Part shown: positions 42,276-51,070 of the stretch, one piece after another
How the letters are laid out: every line of letters begins with the position of its first letter
Numbering within the stretch: the first letter of the stretch is position 1
Assembly (NCBI RefSeq): GCF_905220995.1
Contig: NZ_CAJNBJ010000021.1
Location: 62,001 to 126,000 of the forward strand
Length of the DNA stretch: 64,000 nucleotides
Source: Nitrospira defluvii
GTDB lineage: Bacteria; Nitrospirota; Nitrospiria; Nitrospirales; Nitrospiraceae
Reading direction: 5' to 3'
Notes under the pieces: generated by a model
Databases searched by the model: none
Told to the model about the DNA's origin: nothing
What the model saw: the letters and a program-made list of their open reading frames with translations, nothing else
Translations under genes and position numbers: made by a program

Positions 42276-44390
42276 TCATGACGAACCAGCCCCGTCTCGC
42301 CCGGCGCGCGAAATCGACACACGGCTCTCCACCGGAAGAACCCCGTCCCAAGACCAACGCAACACCGGAGCGGGCTGCACCCGGCCGTATTGAGGGGCAA
42401 CCAGTCCCTCCTCGAGGTGAGGAGCCGGAGTGATAGCCTTGCCTCCGGACAACAGCTGCGGCCCCTCCAACCAAAGGCGCTGGGAAGGAGTGGACACGTG
42501 CCATCCTGATCTCGCGGGAAGCAGGGAACAGTGAGGAGCAAACGTCAACGTCCACTCCGCATGATGGGACAGGGGACGACCATCACGGGGGGTCAGCCGG
42601 TCGGTCACCTGCCACGTCCCACTCAACCGATCGACGACGATCTCTCGCCGATGCCGAACCGGGTGGGAGAGCCGTTCGTACCCATCATGCTCCGCCACCA
42701 GCCGTTCAACCGGCCCCCCTGGTTCCCACTGCAACACCTGTACGCGGCTATCCGGGTGTAGGCAAAAGAGTTTTCCGGGAATCAACCGATTCTGCTCCGC
42801 CTGATCCACGGTGACGGTGGAGTGCGCACGAGTGCTGCGAAAACGATTATAGGCTTGCGGGTCGGAAGTATAGAGGAAACAACCAGGGTCCACAAGAATA
42901 TCTTCCCCGCCGATGTGCAGTTCCACGGAGAGCAGGTCGTTATGTTTGTGGGTGCCCACCCCGTTCGTGCCGGGCGGACTGCAATTCACCAGCATGTAAT
43001 TCCGCTCGTGCCGCAGAATGTAGAACCCGCCGAAAGGAAAGGCGACCGTGCGACTCAATCCCGTCGCCGGAACCGGCTTCGCCCCCGGTCCAGCCCCGAA
43101 CCACAGCCCTTCAATCCAGGAAGACCCCGCGGCCGCTCGCCAGTCGTCACGGTCGAAGTACCAGGCGCCAAGTCCCAATACATGCCGGTGATCCCGCACA
43201 TCACGACGGCTATACCCGGTCAACACATGCAGGCGGCCATTGTCGCCGTCGCCGATCTGCGGGGCGAGCCCATTCGGCTTCGTATATCCCGCGACCACAT
43301 CACACATTTTCTCAAGCCGACGGTGAAACCCCGGCGGCAACTCGACCCCGTGGCGACGGCAGAGCGCTGCCGACGACAGAAAACATTCCGTCACCAGGCG
43401 ATGATAGGACACGCTTGATTCGAAGTGCACGCCGTCCGTCAGCACCTGCCGGTCCATTTCACGTACCAACTCACGGACCGCAAAATCCCGCCATTGCCCG
43501 GCCTCGCGCAGCTCCTTCACACAGCAGCCCAGATAGAGCAATCCAACCACGTTCGCCAGATAGTGGTTGGCCGTCACGCCGTCGTCGCGCAACTCCAGAT
43601 TTTCCATCAAGAAGCGACCGTGCGCGACCAACGTAGCAACAACGTCAGACAGCCAGGCGTTAGCCGCAAGCGGATGGTCGACCACCATGGCGAGGGTCCA
43701 GAGCCAGTTCACCGCCCGGATCGCCACATCCATCGGACAGGCCCAGTTGACACCGTACCCCGGTTGGTTGGCCTCGATCCACGCGGTCATCTGCGCGATA
43801 CATTCACGTGCGTACTTCTCCTCGCCGGTCAACTGCGCCGCCTGAGCCAGGAGGACGAGATGGTACCCCCGAGACAGCTCCCAGGGAACTTTGATATCGG
43901 CCCCGTTTCCCTGCCCGTGAGGGATGTCTGAACAATAGACATCTGACCTCCACCGGTACCCGCTTTTTACGTCCCGATGCCAATCGATCGGATCGCCCAG
44001 GAAAACCGGCCCCGATCCCAACAGATCACACACATGGTGACAGACCTGCTCTGCAGACTCGACCACGGCAGCCAGTTCATCGGCCGCCTGCTCCCGGTAG
44101 TAGGTCCGCATCGCCGGCAGCTGCGCCGGGTCGAAAGGAAGACGGCTCCCCAGGTCCGTCTTCAGCCGCGCCATCACCCTGTCGAGTTGATCAGGCGTTG
44201 TGTCGAGCGCAGCCGTGAGGACTCGTCCATCCACTCGATAGGACCGCCTCGCCTGCTGCTTCCGGAACCATCGGCTAGTCAGGAGCCGTATTCCCTTGAG
44301 CATGCCCATGCGAAGGGTGGCGTACCAACCCACGCCTTGCAGCTTCGCGCGGATTCGATCGCCTGTTCTAATGGGAGGATCAATGATCAT
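42276..44390 (-). CDS. Heparinase II/III family protein
   Basis: A 704-residue protein. The N-terminal two-thirds is an alpha-barrel of polysaccharide-lyase type (DWHRDVKSGYRW, VPWELSRGYHLVLLAQAA, WACPMDVAIRAVNWLW, VTANHYLANVVGLLYLG). The C-terminal beta-sandwich carries GVGTHKHNDLLSVELHIGG and ILVDPGCFLYTSD, where the catalytic histidine and zinc ligands of heparinase II/III lie. No signal peptide was found with either start (44390 ATG; GTG at 44426 adds CPRCRM), which is odd for a lyase of exported glycan. Such genes are common in EPS loci with unproven function. Confidence 0.87.
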   Translation of the reverse strand: MIIDPPIRTGDRIRAKLQGVGWYATLRMGMLKGIRLLTSRWFRKQQARRSYRVDGRVLTAALDTTPDQLDRVMARLKTDLGSRLPFDPAQLPAMRTYYREQAADELAAVVESAEQVCHHVCDLLGSGPVFLGDPIDWHRDVKSGYRWRSDVYCSDIPHGQGNGADIKVPWELSRGYHLVLLAQAAQLTGEEKYARECIAQMTAWIEANQPGYGVNWACPMDVAIRAVNWLWTLAMVVDHPLAANAWLSDVVATLVAHGRFLMENLELRDDGVTANHYLANVVGLLYLGCCVKELREAGQWRDFAVRELVREMDRQVLTDGVHFESSVSYHRLVTECFLSSAALCRRHGVELPPGFHRRLEKMCDVVAGYTKPNGLAPQIGDGDNGRLHVLTGYSRRDVRDHRHVLGLGAWYFDRDDWRAAAGSSWIEGLWFGAGPGAKPVPATGLSRTVAFPFGGFYILRHERNYMLVNCSPPGTNGVGTHKHNDLLSVELHIGGEDILVDPGCFLYTSDPQAYNRFRSTRAHSTVTVDQAEQNRLIPGKLFCLHPDSRVQVLQWEPGGPVERLVAEHDGYERLSHPVRHRREIVVDRLSGTWQVTDRLTPRDGRPLSHHAEWTLTFAPHCSLLPARSGWHVSTPSQRLWLEGPQLLSGGKAITPAPHLEEGLVAPQYGRVQPAPVLRWSWDGVLPVESRVSISRAGRDGAGSS

Positions 44391-44486
44391 TCGGCACCGA
44401 GGGCAAAGGAGACGGGACCGGGACACTCCGCGCAGGCCGGGTCGTAAGATGACAAGTTGGTCATCGGCTGCTGTCGAATGAACCGG

Positions 44487-46385
44487 CTACGCCAGATAGT
44501 GTTTCCACCAGAGTGCCAGGTTGAAGAGATACCAGCCGCGAGGATCACGTTGTTCTTGTACAAGTTGCAGTACCGCAGCCCGATCCAGAATATCCGTCTG
44601 ATCGCAGAACTCCGACAGTCGCGCCTGCATGAACGTCCCCAGACGCCCCTGCATCCATTCACGCACCGGTACGCCGAACCCTTGCTTCGGACGATCGATG
44701 ATGGCATCGGGAATCACCCCGCGCACGGCCTGCTTCAGCAACGTCTTGACGACTCCGCCTCGCGTTTTCGCCGCCTCGGGAATACTCAACGCCAGTTGCA
44801 CGAATTCATGATCGAGAAAGGGCACCCGGGCTTCGAGGCCGGCGCCCATACTCATCTTGTCGACCCGCATGAGCAACAGTTCCGGCAGTCTGAAATTCAG
44901 ATCCAGATAACTCATCCACTGGAGCGGCCCCTGTTCCCAGGCCCGGCTCGTGAACCGTTCATGGATCGGTCGGATGGCGTCCCACGAGGTCCTCCCCCGA
45001 AACCGATTCTGCAAGCGCGGAGACAGCAGTCGCTGCTTCAGGGCTTCGGGGAAGGCTTCCGCCCCGCCCCAAAAGACCGGCTGCTTGAGCGAACCACGCC
45101 GCAACCGTTCATAATGAAACGTCTCGCCCTGACCGATCCATTGCAATCCCTGCAGCCCCATCCGCTTGAACAGCGAGGGCACCGGCCAGTGGTTCCACAA
45201 CTCCAGCCTCCGGAAGGTTTTCCACCCCGGGTAGCCCCAGAACAGTTCATCGGCTCCCTCCCCGACCTGGCAGACGATGACGCCGTGCCGGCGCGCGAGC
45301 TCCGAGACATAATACACCGGCACACAGACCGGATCGGCAATCGGCTCATCTTGCAACGCGACCATGCGCGGCAGAAACTCGATCAGATCGTCCAACGACA
45401 GCAGTCGCTCATGATGATCCGCGCCGACCTGCCCGGCCATGAATCGCGCGTGACTCAGTTCATTGCGGTAACTGGGATACTCGGCGTCATACCCGATCGT
45501 GAAGGTCCGAACCGGCCGGGCCTCGCCCTGCGAAAACAACGCGGCGTTGGTACTGGAGTCGATCCCGCCGGACAGGAACACGCCGACGGGGACGTCGCTG
45601 ACTTTGCGAAGCGCCACCGACTCCCGCAGTTTCTCTAACACCAGGGCCGCCAAGTCCGCATCCGAATGCCCGATCAGCGGGGTGGTGTGGTCCCACACAT
45701 CCCAGTACCGGCGTTCCTCCATACTGCCGTCAGCCTTCACCCGCAGCCAGGTTCCGCCGGGTAACTTTTTGATGCCCTCAAACAGGGTTTGCGGAGCCGG
45801 TGTCGTGAGAAACGACAGATAATGAAAGAGGGAGTCTTCATGCAGCGCGCGCGGCTGGTCGGGATCTTCCAACAAGGCCTTGATCTCGGACGCGAACGTG
45901 AGTCGTCCGTGATGCAGGCTATAGTACAGCGGCTTGACCCCGATGCGATCCCGAACTAACCATAATTCCCGGCGGCGCGTATCCCACAGCGCAATGGCAA
46001 ACATCCCCCGAAACTTCGCCAGCCCTTCGATACCCCAGGTCTCGAACGCGTGCAGGATGACTTCTGTGTCCGAATGGTCGGTTCGCCAACGATGGCCGCC
46101 CGACTCGTTCAACTCGCGCCTGATCGCCGCGTGATTGTAGATCTCCCCATTAAACGCGACCCACAGCGTCTCGTCTTCGTTGGGCATCGGTTGGGCCGCT
46201 GCGTCGGCCAGGTCGATGATCGACAGCCGTCGATGGCCAAGACCCATCCGGCGGTCCCGATCGATCCACAGTCCGGCACCATCAGGCCCCCGATGCGCCA
46301 GACTGTCGCGCATGCGTGTCAGATAGGACTCGGAGAGGCGGAAGGAACTCTGGTCGAAGACCAGCGCCCCGACTAGACCACACAT
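44487..46385 (-). CDS. asnB: AsnB-like glutamine-dependent amidotransferase (second copy)
   Basis: A 632-residue class II amidotransferase with Cys2 (MCGLVGALV), AFNGEIYNHAAIRREL, HSDTEVILHAFE, the pyrophosphatase loop FLSGGIDSSTNAAL, and GEGADELFWGYPGW. Domain order is the same as in the copy at 26773, but identity looks only moderate, so this is not a recent duplication. The start follows AGGTTGTT. It lies between fcl and the heparinase-like gene. Candidate roles are asparagine synthesis or amidation of a uronic or nonulosonic acid. Confidence 0.9.
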   Translation of the reverse strand: MCGLVGALVFDQSSFRLSESYLTRMRDSLAHRGPDGAGLWIDRDRRMGLGHRRLSIIDLADAAAQPMPNEDETLWVAFNGEIYNHAAIRRELNESGGHRWRTDHSDTEVILHAFETWGIEGLAKFRGMFAIALWDTRRRELWLVRDRIGVKPLYYSLHHGRLTFASEIKALLEDPDQPRALHEDSLFHYLSFLTTPAPQTLFEGIKKLPGGTWLRVKADGSMEERRYWDVWDHTTPLIGHSDADLAALVLEKLRESVALRKVSDVPVGVFLSGGIDSSTNAALFSQGEARPVRTFTIGYDAEYPSYRNELSHARFMAGQVGADHHERLLSLDDLIEFLPRMVALQDEPIADPVCVPVYYVSELARRHGVIVCQVGEGADELFWGYPGWKTFRRLELWNHWPVPSLFKRMGLQGLQWIGQGETFHYERLRRGSLKQPVFWGGAEAFPEALKQRLLSPRLQNRFRGRTSWDAIRPIHERFTSRAWEQGPLQWMSYLDLNFRLPELLLMRVDKMSMGAGLEARVPFLDHEFVQLALSIPEAAKTRGGVVKTLLKQAVRGVIPDAIIDRPKQGFGVPVREWMQGRLGTFMQARLSEFCDQTDILDRAAVLQLVQEQRDPRGWYLFNLALWWKHYLA

Positions 46386-46540
46386 AACAACCTGTTCACC
46401 CTATTGCGGACGATGATGAGGAAACCCCTATCAGGCAGGCACCGGTCGCAACCGTTGCGGAAAAGACCTACCGGCAGCAGAATCAGTCTCTGGTCCCGTC
46501 ACACGCCTACCAGCCGGTCACCCAGCTCAGCCGTGCGTGG

Positions 46541-47488
46541 TCAGAGAGAACGTTCCGGCGTGGCGCCCACCTGCTGTCGGTACCACGCGTAGGCATCTTT
46601 AAGGCCTTCCCGTAGCGGAATCCTCGGTGTCCATCCCAACGCCGTCATGCGGCTGCAATCCATGAGTTTTCGCGGCATGCCGTCCGGCTTGGTCCGATCC
46701 CAGTGGATGTCGCCCCGATAGCCGACCACCTCCGCAACCATGGTCGCCAGTTCGGCGATCGTAATCTCCGCCCCCGCACCGACGTTCATAATCATGGGAT
46801 CGGAATAGTGATCCATCAAGAAGAGACAGGCTTCCGCACAATCGTCTGCATGGAGGAATTCCCTGCGCGGCGTTCCCGTGCCCCACAGCGTGGGCGGCCG
46901 CCCTTCTTCCCTCGCCTCGTGGAAGCGCCGGAGCAGCGCCGCCAGCACATGGGAATGCTGCAGATCAAAGTTGTCGTTCGGGCCATACAGATTCGTCGGC
47001 ATGGCGGCGATGAAGTCACATCCATATTGCCGCCGATAGGCCTGACACATCTTGATCCCCGCGATTTTTGCCACCGCATACCATTCATTGGTCGGTTCGA
47101 GGGGACCGGTGAGTAAGTACTCTTCCTTCATGGGCTGCGGCGAGTCCCGGGGATAGATACAGGACGAGCCCAACAACAGCAGCTTCTTGACGCCATGAAC
47201 ATAGGCTTGATGGACGACATTGGTCTGAATCGCAAGGTTGTCGTAGATGAACTCCGCTGGCAGCGTGCTGTTGGCCAGGATGCCCCCCACCTTGGCTGCC
47301 GCGAGAAAGACGTACTCGGGCTTGACCTCCGCAAACATCGCGGCCACCCGCGCATTGTCGCGGAGATCCAGTTCCTTGCTGGTGCGGACAACCAGATTGT
47401 CGTATCCCCGCTTCGTGAGGGCCCTCAGAATCGCCGACCCGACCATGCCCCGGTGCCCGGCGATGAAAATTCGCGCATGCTTGTCCAT
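46541..47488 (-). CDS. fcl: GDP-L-fucose synthase
   Basis: A 315-residue extended SDR with both epimerase and reductase activity on GDP-4-keto-6-deoxymannose. IFIAGHRGMVGSAILRALTK is the cofactor loop; LLLGSSCIYPRDSPQPMKEE and the YAVAKIAGIKMCQAYRRQYG block give the catalytic Ser-Tyr-Lys. NLYGPNDNFDLQHSHVLAAL and MPRKLMDCSRM are diagnostic for Fcl/WcaG. It begins three bases after the gmd stop and completes the route from GDP-mannose to GDP-fucose. Confidence 0.95.
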   Translation of the reverse strand: MDKHARIFIAGHRGMVGSAILRALTKRGYDNLVVRTSKELDLRDNARVAAMFAEVKPEYVFLAAAKVGGILANSTLPAEFIYDNLAIQTNVVHQAYVHGVKKLLLLGSSCIYPRDSPQPMKEEYLLTGPLEPTNEWYAVAKIAGIKMCQAYRRQYGCDFIAAMPTNLYGPNDNFDLQHSHVLAALLRRFHEAREEGRPPTLWGTGTPRREFLHADDCAEACLFLMDHYSDPMIMNVGAGAEITIAELATMVAEVVGYRGDIHWDRTKPDGMPRKLMDCSRMTALGWTPRIPLREGLKDAYAWYRQQVGATPERSL

Positions 47489-47491
47489 TGA

Positions 47492-48499
47492 CTAGTTCCC
47501 CTTCGATGCCGTGCCCTGCAATTTCAGCCGCTCCGCTTCCAGATCCGCGTCCACCATCATCACGGCGAGTTGATGGAAGTCTACGGTCGGTTTCCAGCCC
47601 AATTGCCGCCGCGCCTTTGAGGCATCACCGATCAACAGATCGACCTCGGTCGGACGGTAGTAGCGAGGATCGATCTGCACATGTCGCTGCCAGTCGATGT
47701 CGAGATGGCCGAAAGCCACGTCGAGAAATTCGCGGACCGTATGGGTCTCGCCCGTGGCCACGACGTAGTCACCGGGCTGGTCTTGCTGCAACATACGCCA
47801 CATGGCTTCGACGTAATCCCCCGCATACCCCCAGTCCCGTTTGGCGTCCAGGTTGCCGAGGAACAACTCACGCTGCAGGCCCAATTTGATGCGCGCCGCG
47901 GCTTTGGTGATTTTCCGGGTGACGAACGTCTCACCGCGCCGAGGCGATTCGTGGTTGAACAGAATACCGCTACAGGCAAATAGGCCGTAGGCCTCCCGGT
48001 AATTGACCGTGATCCAGTGAGCATAGACCTTGGCGGCGCCGTAGGGACTGCGCGGATAAAACGGCGTGGTCTCCCGTTGAGGCACCTCCTGCACCTTGCC
48101 GAACATTTCACTGGATGAGGCCTGGTAAAACCTGGGCTTCAGGCCGGACTCGCGAATGGCCTCCAACAGCCTGACGGTGCCGAGGGCGGTGATCTCCGCC
48201 GTATACTCAGGAATATCGAAGCTGACGCGTACGTGGCTTTGCGCGCCGAGATTGTAGATTTCATCCGGCCGCACCGTGCGAATGATCCGGTTCAACGAAC
48301 TGGCATCGTTGAGGTCGCCATAGACCAAATGCAACTTGGCCCCCAGGGTGTGAGGATCCTGATAAATGCCGTCGATTCGGGCCGTATTAAACGAACTCGA
48401 ACGCCGGATGATGCCATACACGTCATAGCCCTTGGCCAGAAGAAACTCGGCCAGATACGATCCGTCCTGCCCCGTGATGCCTGTGATCAGTGCTTTCAT
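47492..48499 (-). CDS. gmd: GDP-mannose 4,6-dehydratase
   Basis: A 335-residue SDR that converts GDP-mannose to GDP-4-keto-6-deoxymannose. [19 protein letters not shown] is the NADP loop. [15 protein letters not shown], the [13 protein letters not shown] block, SSSEMFGKV, and [21 protein letters not shown] are diagnostic, and [15 protein letters not shown] follows. It lies 18 bases after the polymerase/ligase gene and directly before fcl. The substrate is made by manB/manC at 8497-11431. Confidence 0.96.
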   Translation of the reverse strand: MKALITGITGQDGSYLAEFLLAKGYDVYGIIRRSSSFNTARIDGIYQDPHTLGAKLHLVYGDLNDASSLNRIIRTVRPDEIYNLGAQSHVRVSFDIPEYTAEITALGTVRLLEAIRESGLKPRFYQASSSEMFGKVQEVPQRETTPFYPRSPYGAAKVYAHWITVNYREAYGLFACSGILFNHESPRRGETFVTRKITKAAARIKLGLQRELFLGNLDAKRDWGYAGDYVEAMWRMLQQDQPGDYVVATGETHTVREFLDVAFGHLDIDWQRHVQIDPRYYRPTEVDLLIGDASKARRQLGWKPTVDFHQLAVMMVDADLEAERLKLQGTASKGN

Positions 48500-48517
48500 A
48501 ACAGCCGGCCTACCCTC

Positions 48518-49876
48518 TCACGGTTTCAAAGACGGAACGAACGTGCCCGTCTGTTCTTGAACAAGACCCGGCTCGCCCCGCGTCGCATCGAGCCGGCTGG
48601 AGCCGGTGACGGTGAGGCCGACCGCTGCCAGCAGCCAGAACAGATGCGCAAGACTTCCCATGAACATGTAATCGAAGAGATTGCGGACGGCAAACCCGAT
48701 CACCGCCAATCCGATTCCCGCTGCGATCACGGCGGTGGCACGATCACGCCCACTCGTCCAGGGAATCGGGATGAGCCGGCGCAACAGCGCGACGAAGATC
48801 CACGTAAAACTCAGCAGGGCGGGAATGCCGCTGCCGAGCGTCACCATCAAAAAGGTGTTGTGCATGGCAGGAATGATGCGGTCACGCTCCGGCAGGTGAC
48901 CCTGCTTTTCAACCGAGTACGCAGGAAACCTTTTCACAAATGAATTGTTTCCAAAGCCGATGCCGGTTATGGGATGGGTCGCAACCTCGCCCAGGCCGAT
49001 CGTCCACACCATTAATCTGGTATCGACCGTCTTGGCATCCACCGTGTCGGTCTGAAAACCGGAGTGAGAGGCCGCCATTAAGCCTGCGCCGACGAGGGCG
49101 AGCATCCCCAAGACCCCGAACGCCATGCGTCGGCCGCCGACCAGCAAGGCCAGCATCACCCCCTGCGCGGCATGGCCCAACCATCCACCGCGGGTATAGG
49201 AAAACAGCTGCGCAGCTCCCGTCAGACCAAGGGCGAGAGCCTGCGATATTCTGTTCCACGCCGGGCGCCCGAGGACGAGGAGACTACCCGCAACAGGGAT
49301 CGCCACCACCATGTAGGTGCTGAGCCAGTTATAGTCGGACCCAAACGCATGGGCGCGTACATATCGATCCCGCCATGTGCCGCCCCGTTGAACAAACTCG
49401 ATCAGGGCATAACAGGCCAGCAGCGACGCGCCGAGGACGAGAGCCTGAAGCACCAGTCGCGGCAACCGTTCGTTCCCGCAACGGGACAACACCAGCAAGG
49501 CCCAATAAAAGACACCGGCCTGCGCGACGAACTTTTTCCATTCGGCAAAACTATAGGCCGGATCGGTGGCAAAGGGGACCGTACACAGCACCCACACGAT
49601 AAACAACCAGAGCGGAAGGTCGAGCGGAGTTTTGACCCAAGGATTCACTTTCTCGACGGCGCACATCCCGAGGCAGAGCACGATGAGGATGATCACCGTA
49701 TGTTCCTGATAACGGAAGAGCAGCGGAAAAAAGCTTGCGCAAGCGACCGCCATCATCACATAGCCTTGCAGTCCCCAGAACCAGGCCCGGGCGGACGCAG
49801 ATCGGTCGACCGCCTGAGCCGGCCGGATGACGGAATGCGCGGATGATGACGTGGTGCTATTCATGCGTTCGGGCAT
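48518..49876 (-). CDS. O-antigen ligase/polymerase (Wzy_C-type) membrane protein
   Basis: A 452-residue polytopic protein with about eleven hydrophobic segments. The long periplasmic loop holds GLGEVATHPITGIGFGNNSFVKR and AMHNTFLMVTLGSGIPALL, where the His of the HN motif is expected. AQLFSYTRGGWLGHAAQGVM matches the conserved arginine-containing motif of O-antigen ligases. The family includes Wzy polymerases and WaaL-type ligases, which cannot be told apart here. ATGs at 49876 and 49864 are possible and neither has a clear Shine-Dalgarno. It is the first gene of a wzy-gmd-fcl unit with a promoter at 50120-50148. Confidence 0.87.
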   Translation of the reverse strand: MPERMNSTTSSSAHSVIRPAQAVDRSASARAWFWGLQGYVMMAVACASFFPLLFRYQEHTVIILIVLCLGMCAVEKVNPWVKTPLDLPLWLFIVWVLCTVPFATDPAYSFAEWKKFVAQAGVFYWALLVLSRCGNERLPRLVLQALVLGASLLACYALIEFVQRGGTWRDRYVRAHAFGSDYNWLSTYMVVAIPVAGSLLVLGRPAWNRISQALALGLTGAAQLFSYTRGGWLGHAAQGVMLALLVGGRRMAFGVLGMLALVGAGLMAASHSGFQTDTVDAKTVDTRLMVWTIGLGEVATHPITGIGFGNNSFVKRFPAYSVEKQGHLPERDRIIPAMHNTFLMVTLGSGIPALLSFTWIFVALLRRLIPIPWTSGRDRATAVIAAGIGLAVIGFAVRNLFDYMFMGSLAHLFWLLAAVGLTVTGSSRLDATRGEPGLVQEQTGTFVPSLKP

Positions 49877-50212
49877 CGCCGTTTGCGGAATGGAGGCTCA
49901 GCCACCTCCCGCTGCCGGCTCAACGGACAGGCCGTCCGGAGCCGAGCCTCGGTCACAGCCCATGACAGCCGGGGCACCGTTCCGGAACCGGCCGGCGTCG
50001 GACAGGGTGGGAGACATCGGGCCTGCGTTCATCTCCCCATCGGTGCTGTACCATGACCTGAGATACGGATCACGGCCTCCCCGCACGGAAGAGACACATG
50101 ACGGACACGGCGGAACCGCAGTATAGAGAAAAGGCGGAGGTTGCACAAGAAATGTGTCGGGCCGACACACCTACGCGCGCGGCCCGATCGAGAATGAAAC
50201 AGGGATGGCAGA
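49877..50212. other. 336-base noncoding region between rmlD and the polymerase gene
   Basis: This gap holds the promoter-like sequence at 50120-50148 and an apparent leader of about 235 bases. Within the leader (minus strand) GGGAGA and TCTCCC flank an 18-base loop around 50015-50036, and a TTCCGGAA palindrome is at about 49980-49987. A 44-codon minus-strand ORF (49898-50032) could encode a leader peptide, but its Shine-Dalgarno-like GGGGAG abuts the ATG, so I do not call it. No similarity to the dispersed repeat was noticed. Confidence 0.5.
50120..50148 (-). promoter_or_regulatory. Sigma70-type promoter upstream of the polymerase-gmd-fcl unit
   Basis: On the minus strand TTGTGC (50143-50148), a 17-base spacer and TATACT (50120-50125). 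Five of six -10 bases match TATAAT. The local A+T richness (GAGAAAAGG on the plus strand) contrasts with the surroundings. Transcription would start near 50113, about 235 bases before the first ORF. Confidence 0.65.
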
Positions 50213-51070
50213 CTACGCCCGGGCAGGCATCGAGGAAACGACCGGCAGCGCCTTCATGAACCGCTGTAACCCGTCCTGCCAGGACGGCATGGTGAGTCCG
50301 AGATGGTGAAGCCGCTCCGCCGATAACACCGAATAGGCCGGGCGTTTCGCCGGCCTGGGCATATCCGCCGTGGTGATCGGTTCGACCGGCACCCGGTAGC
50401 CCGCCAATCGGACGATTTCCGTGGCGAATTCGTGCCACGTGCAGTCGCCTTCATTGGTCACATGAAGAATCCCGCGCGCGGGATGCGCCGCCAGCTTGCC
50501 GATCATGCCGGCCAGGTCTTCCGCAAAGGTCGGACATCCTCGCTGATCCGCCACCACGCGCAGGGAGGGACGCTCGGCGGCTAGTTGAAGAATGGTCTTC
50601 ACAAAATTTTTCCCGTGCAGCCCGTAGAGCCAGGCAGTCCGAACCACGAGCGCATTCTCGCAACAGGAGAGGGCCCGTTGCTCGCCCGCACATTTGGAGG
50701 CCCCGTAGGCACCGGCGGGATTCGTCGCATCGGTTTCGACGTACGGACGTGTTCCTGTTCCGTCAAACACATAGTCGGTTGACACATAAATCAGCCTGGC
50801 GCCGACTTGGGCCGCCGCGCGGGCGACACGCTCGGTCCCGTCGGCATTGACGGCCATCGCCAGGGACGGGTCGCGCTCCGCTCCGTCCACATCCGTATGC
50901 GCGCCGGCGTGAATGACCACGTCCGGCGCCGCCTCGACAATGGCCCTGCCGCAATCGGCATGCGTCAGGTCGAATCCTGGCAGGTCGAGTCCCGTCACCT
51001 GATGGTGCTGAAAGACCTGTCGAAGATCCGTCCCCAGTTGTCCCTGAGCGCCCGTCACGACGATGCGCAC
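50213..51070 (-). CDS. rmlD: dTDP-4-dehydrorhamnose reductase
   Basis: A 285-residue SDR that reduces dTDP-4-keto-L-rhamnose to dTDP-L-rhamnose. RIVVTGAQGQLGTDLRQVF is the cofactor loop, YVSTDYVFDGTGTRPYVE and YGASKCAGEQRAL give the catalytic residues, and RTAWLYGLHGKNFVKT follows. The GTG at 51070 is chosen because AGGGG lies six bases ahead; it overlaps rmlB by 16 bases. The longer frame to 51148 reads through the rmlB end and is rejected. Confidence 0.94.
   Translation of the reverse strand: MRIVVTGAQGQLGTDLRQVFQHHQVTGLDLPGFDLTHADCGRAIVEAAPDVVIHAGAHTDVDGAERDPSLAMAVNADGTERVARAAAQVGARLIYVSTDYVFDGTGTRPYVETDATNPAGAYGASKCAGEQRALSCCENALVVRTAWLYGLHGKNFVKTILQLAAERPSLRVVADQRGCPTFAEDLAGMIGKLAAHPARGILHVTNEGDCTWHEFATEIVRLAGYRVPVEPITTADMPRPAKRPAYSVLSAERLHHLGLTMPSWQDGLQRFMKALPVVSSMPARA

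Noticed and set aside
49898-50032. Possible 44-residue leader peptide upstream of the polymerase gene
   Set aside because: The purine-rich GGGGAG abuts the ATG with no spacer and the sequence shows no regulatory codon run. It is kept only as a remark in the noncoding entry.
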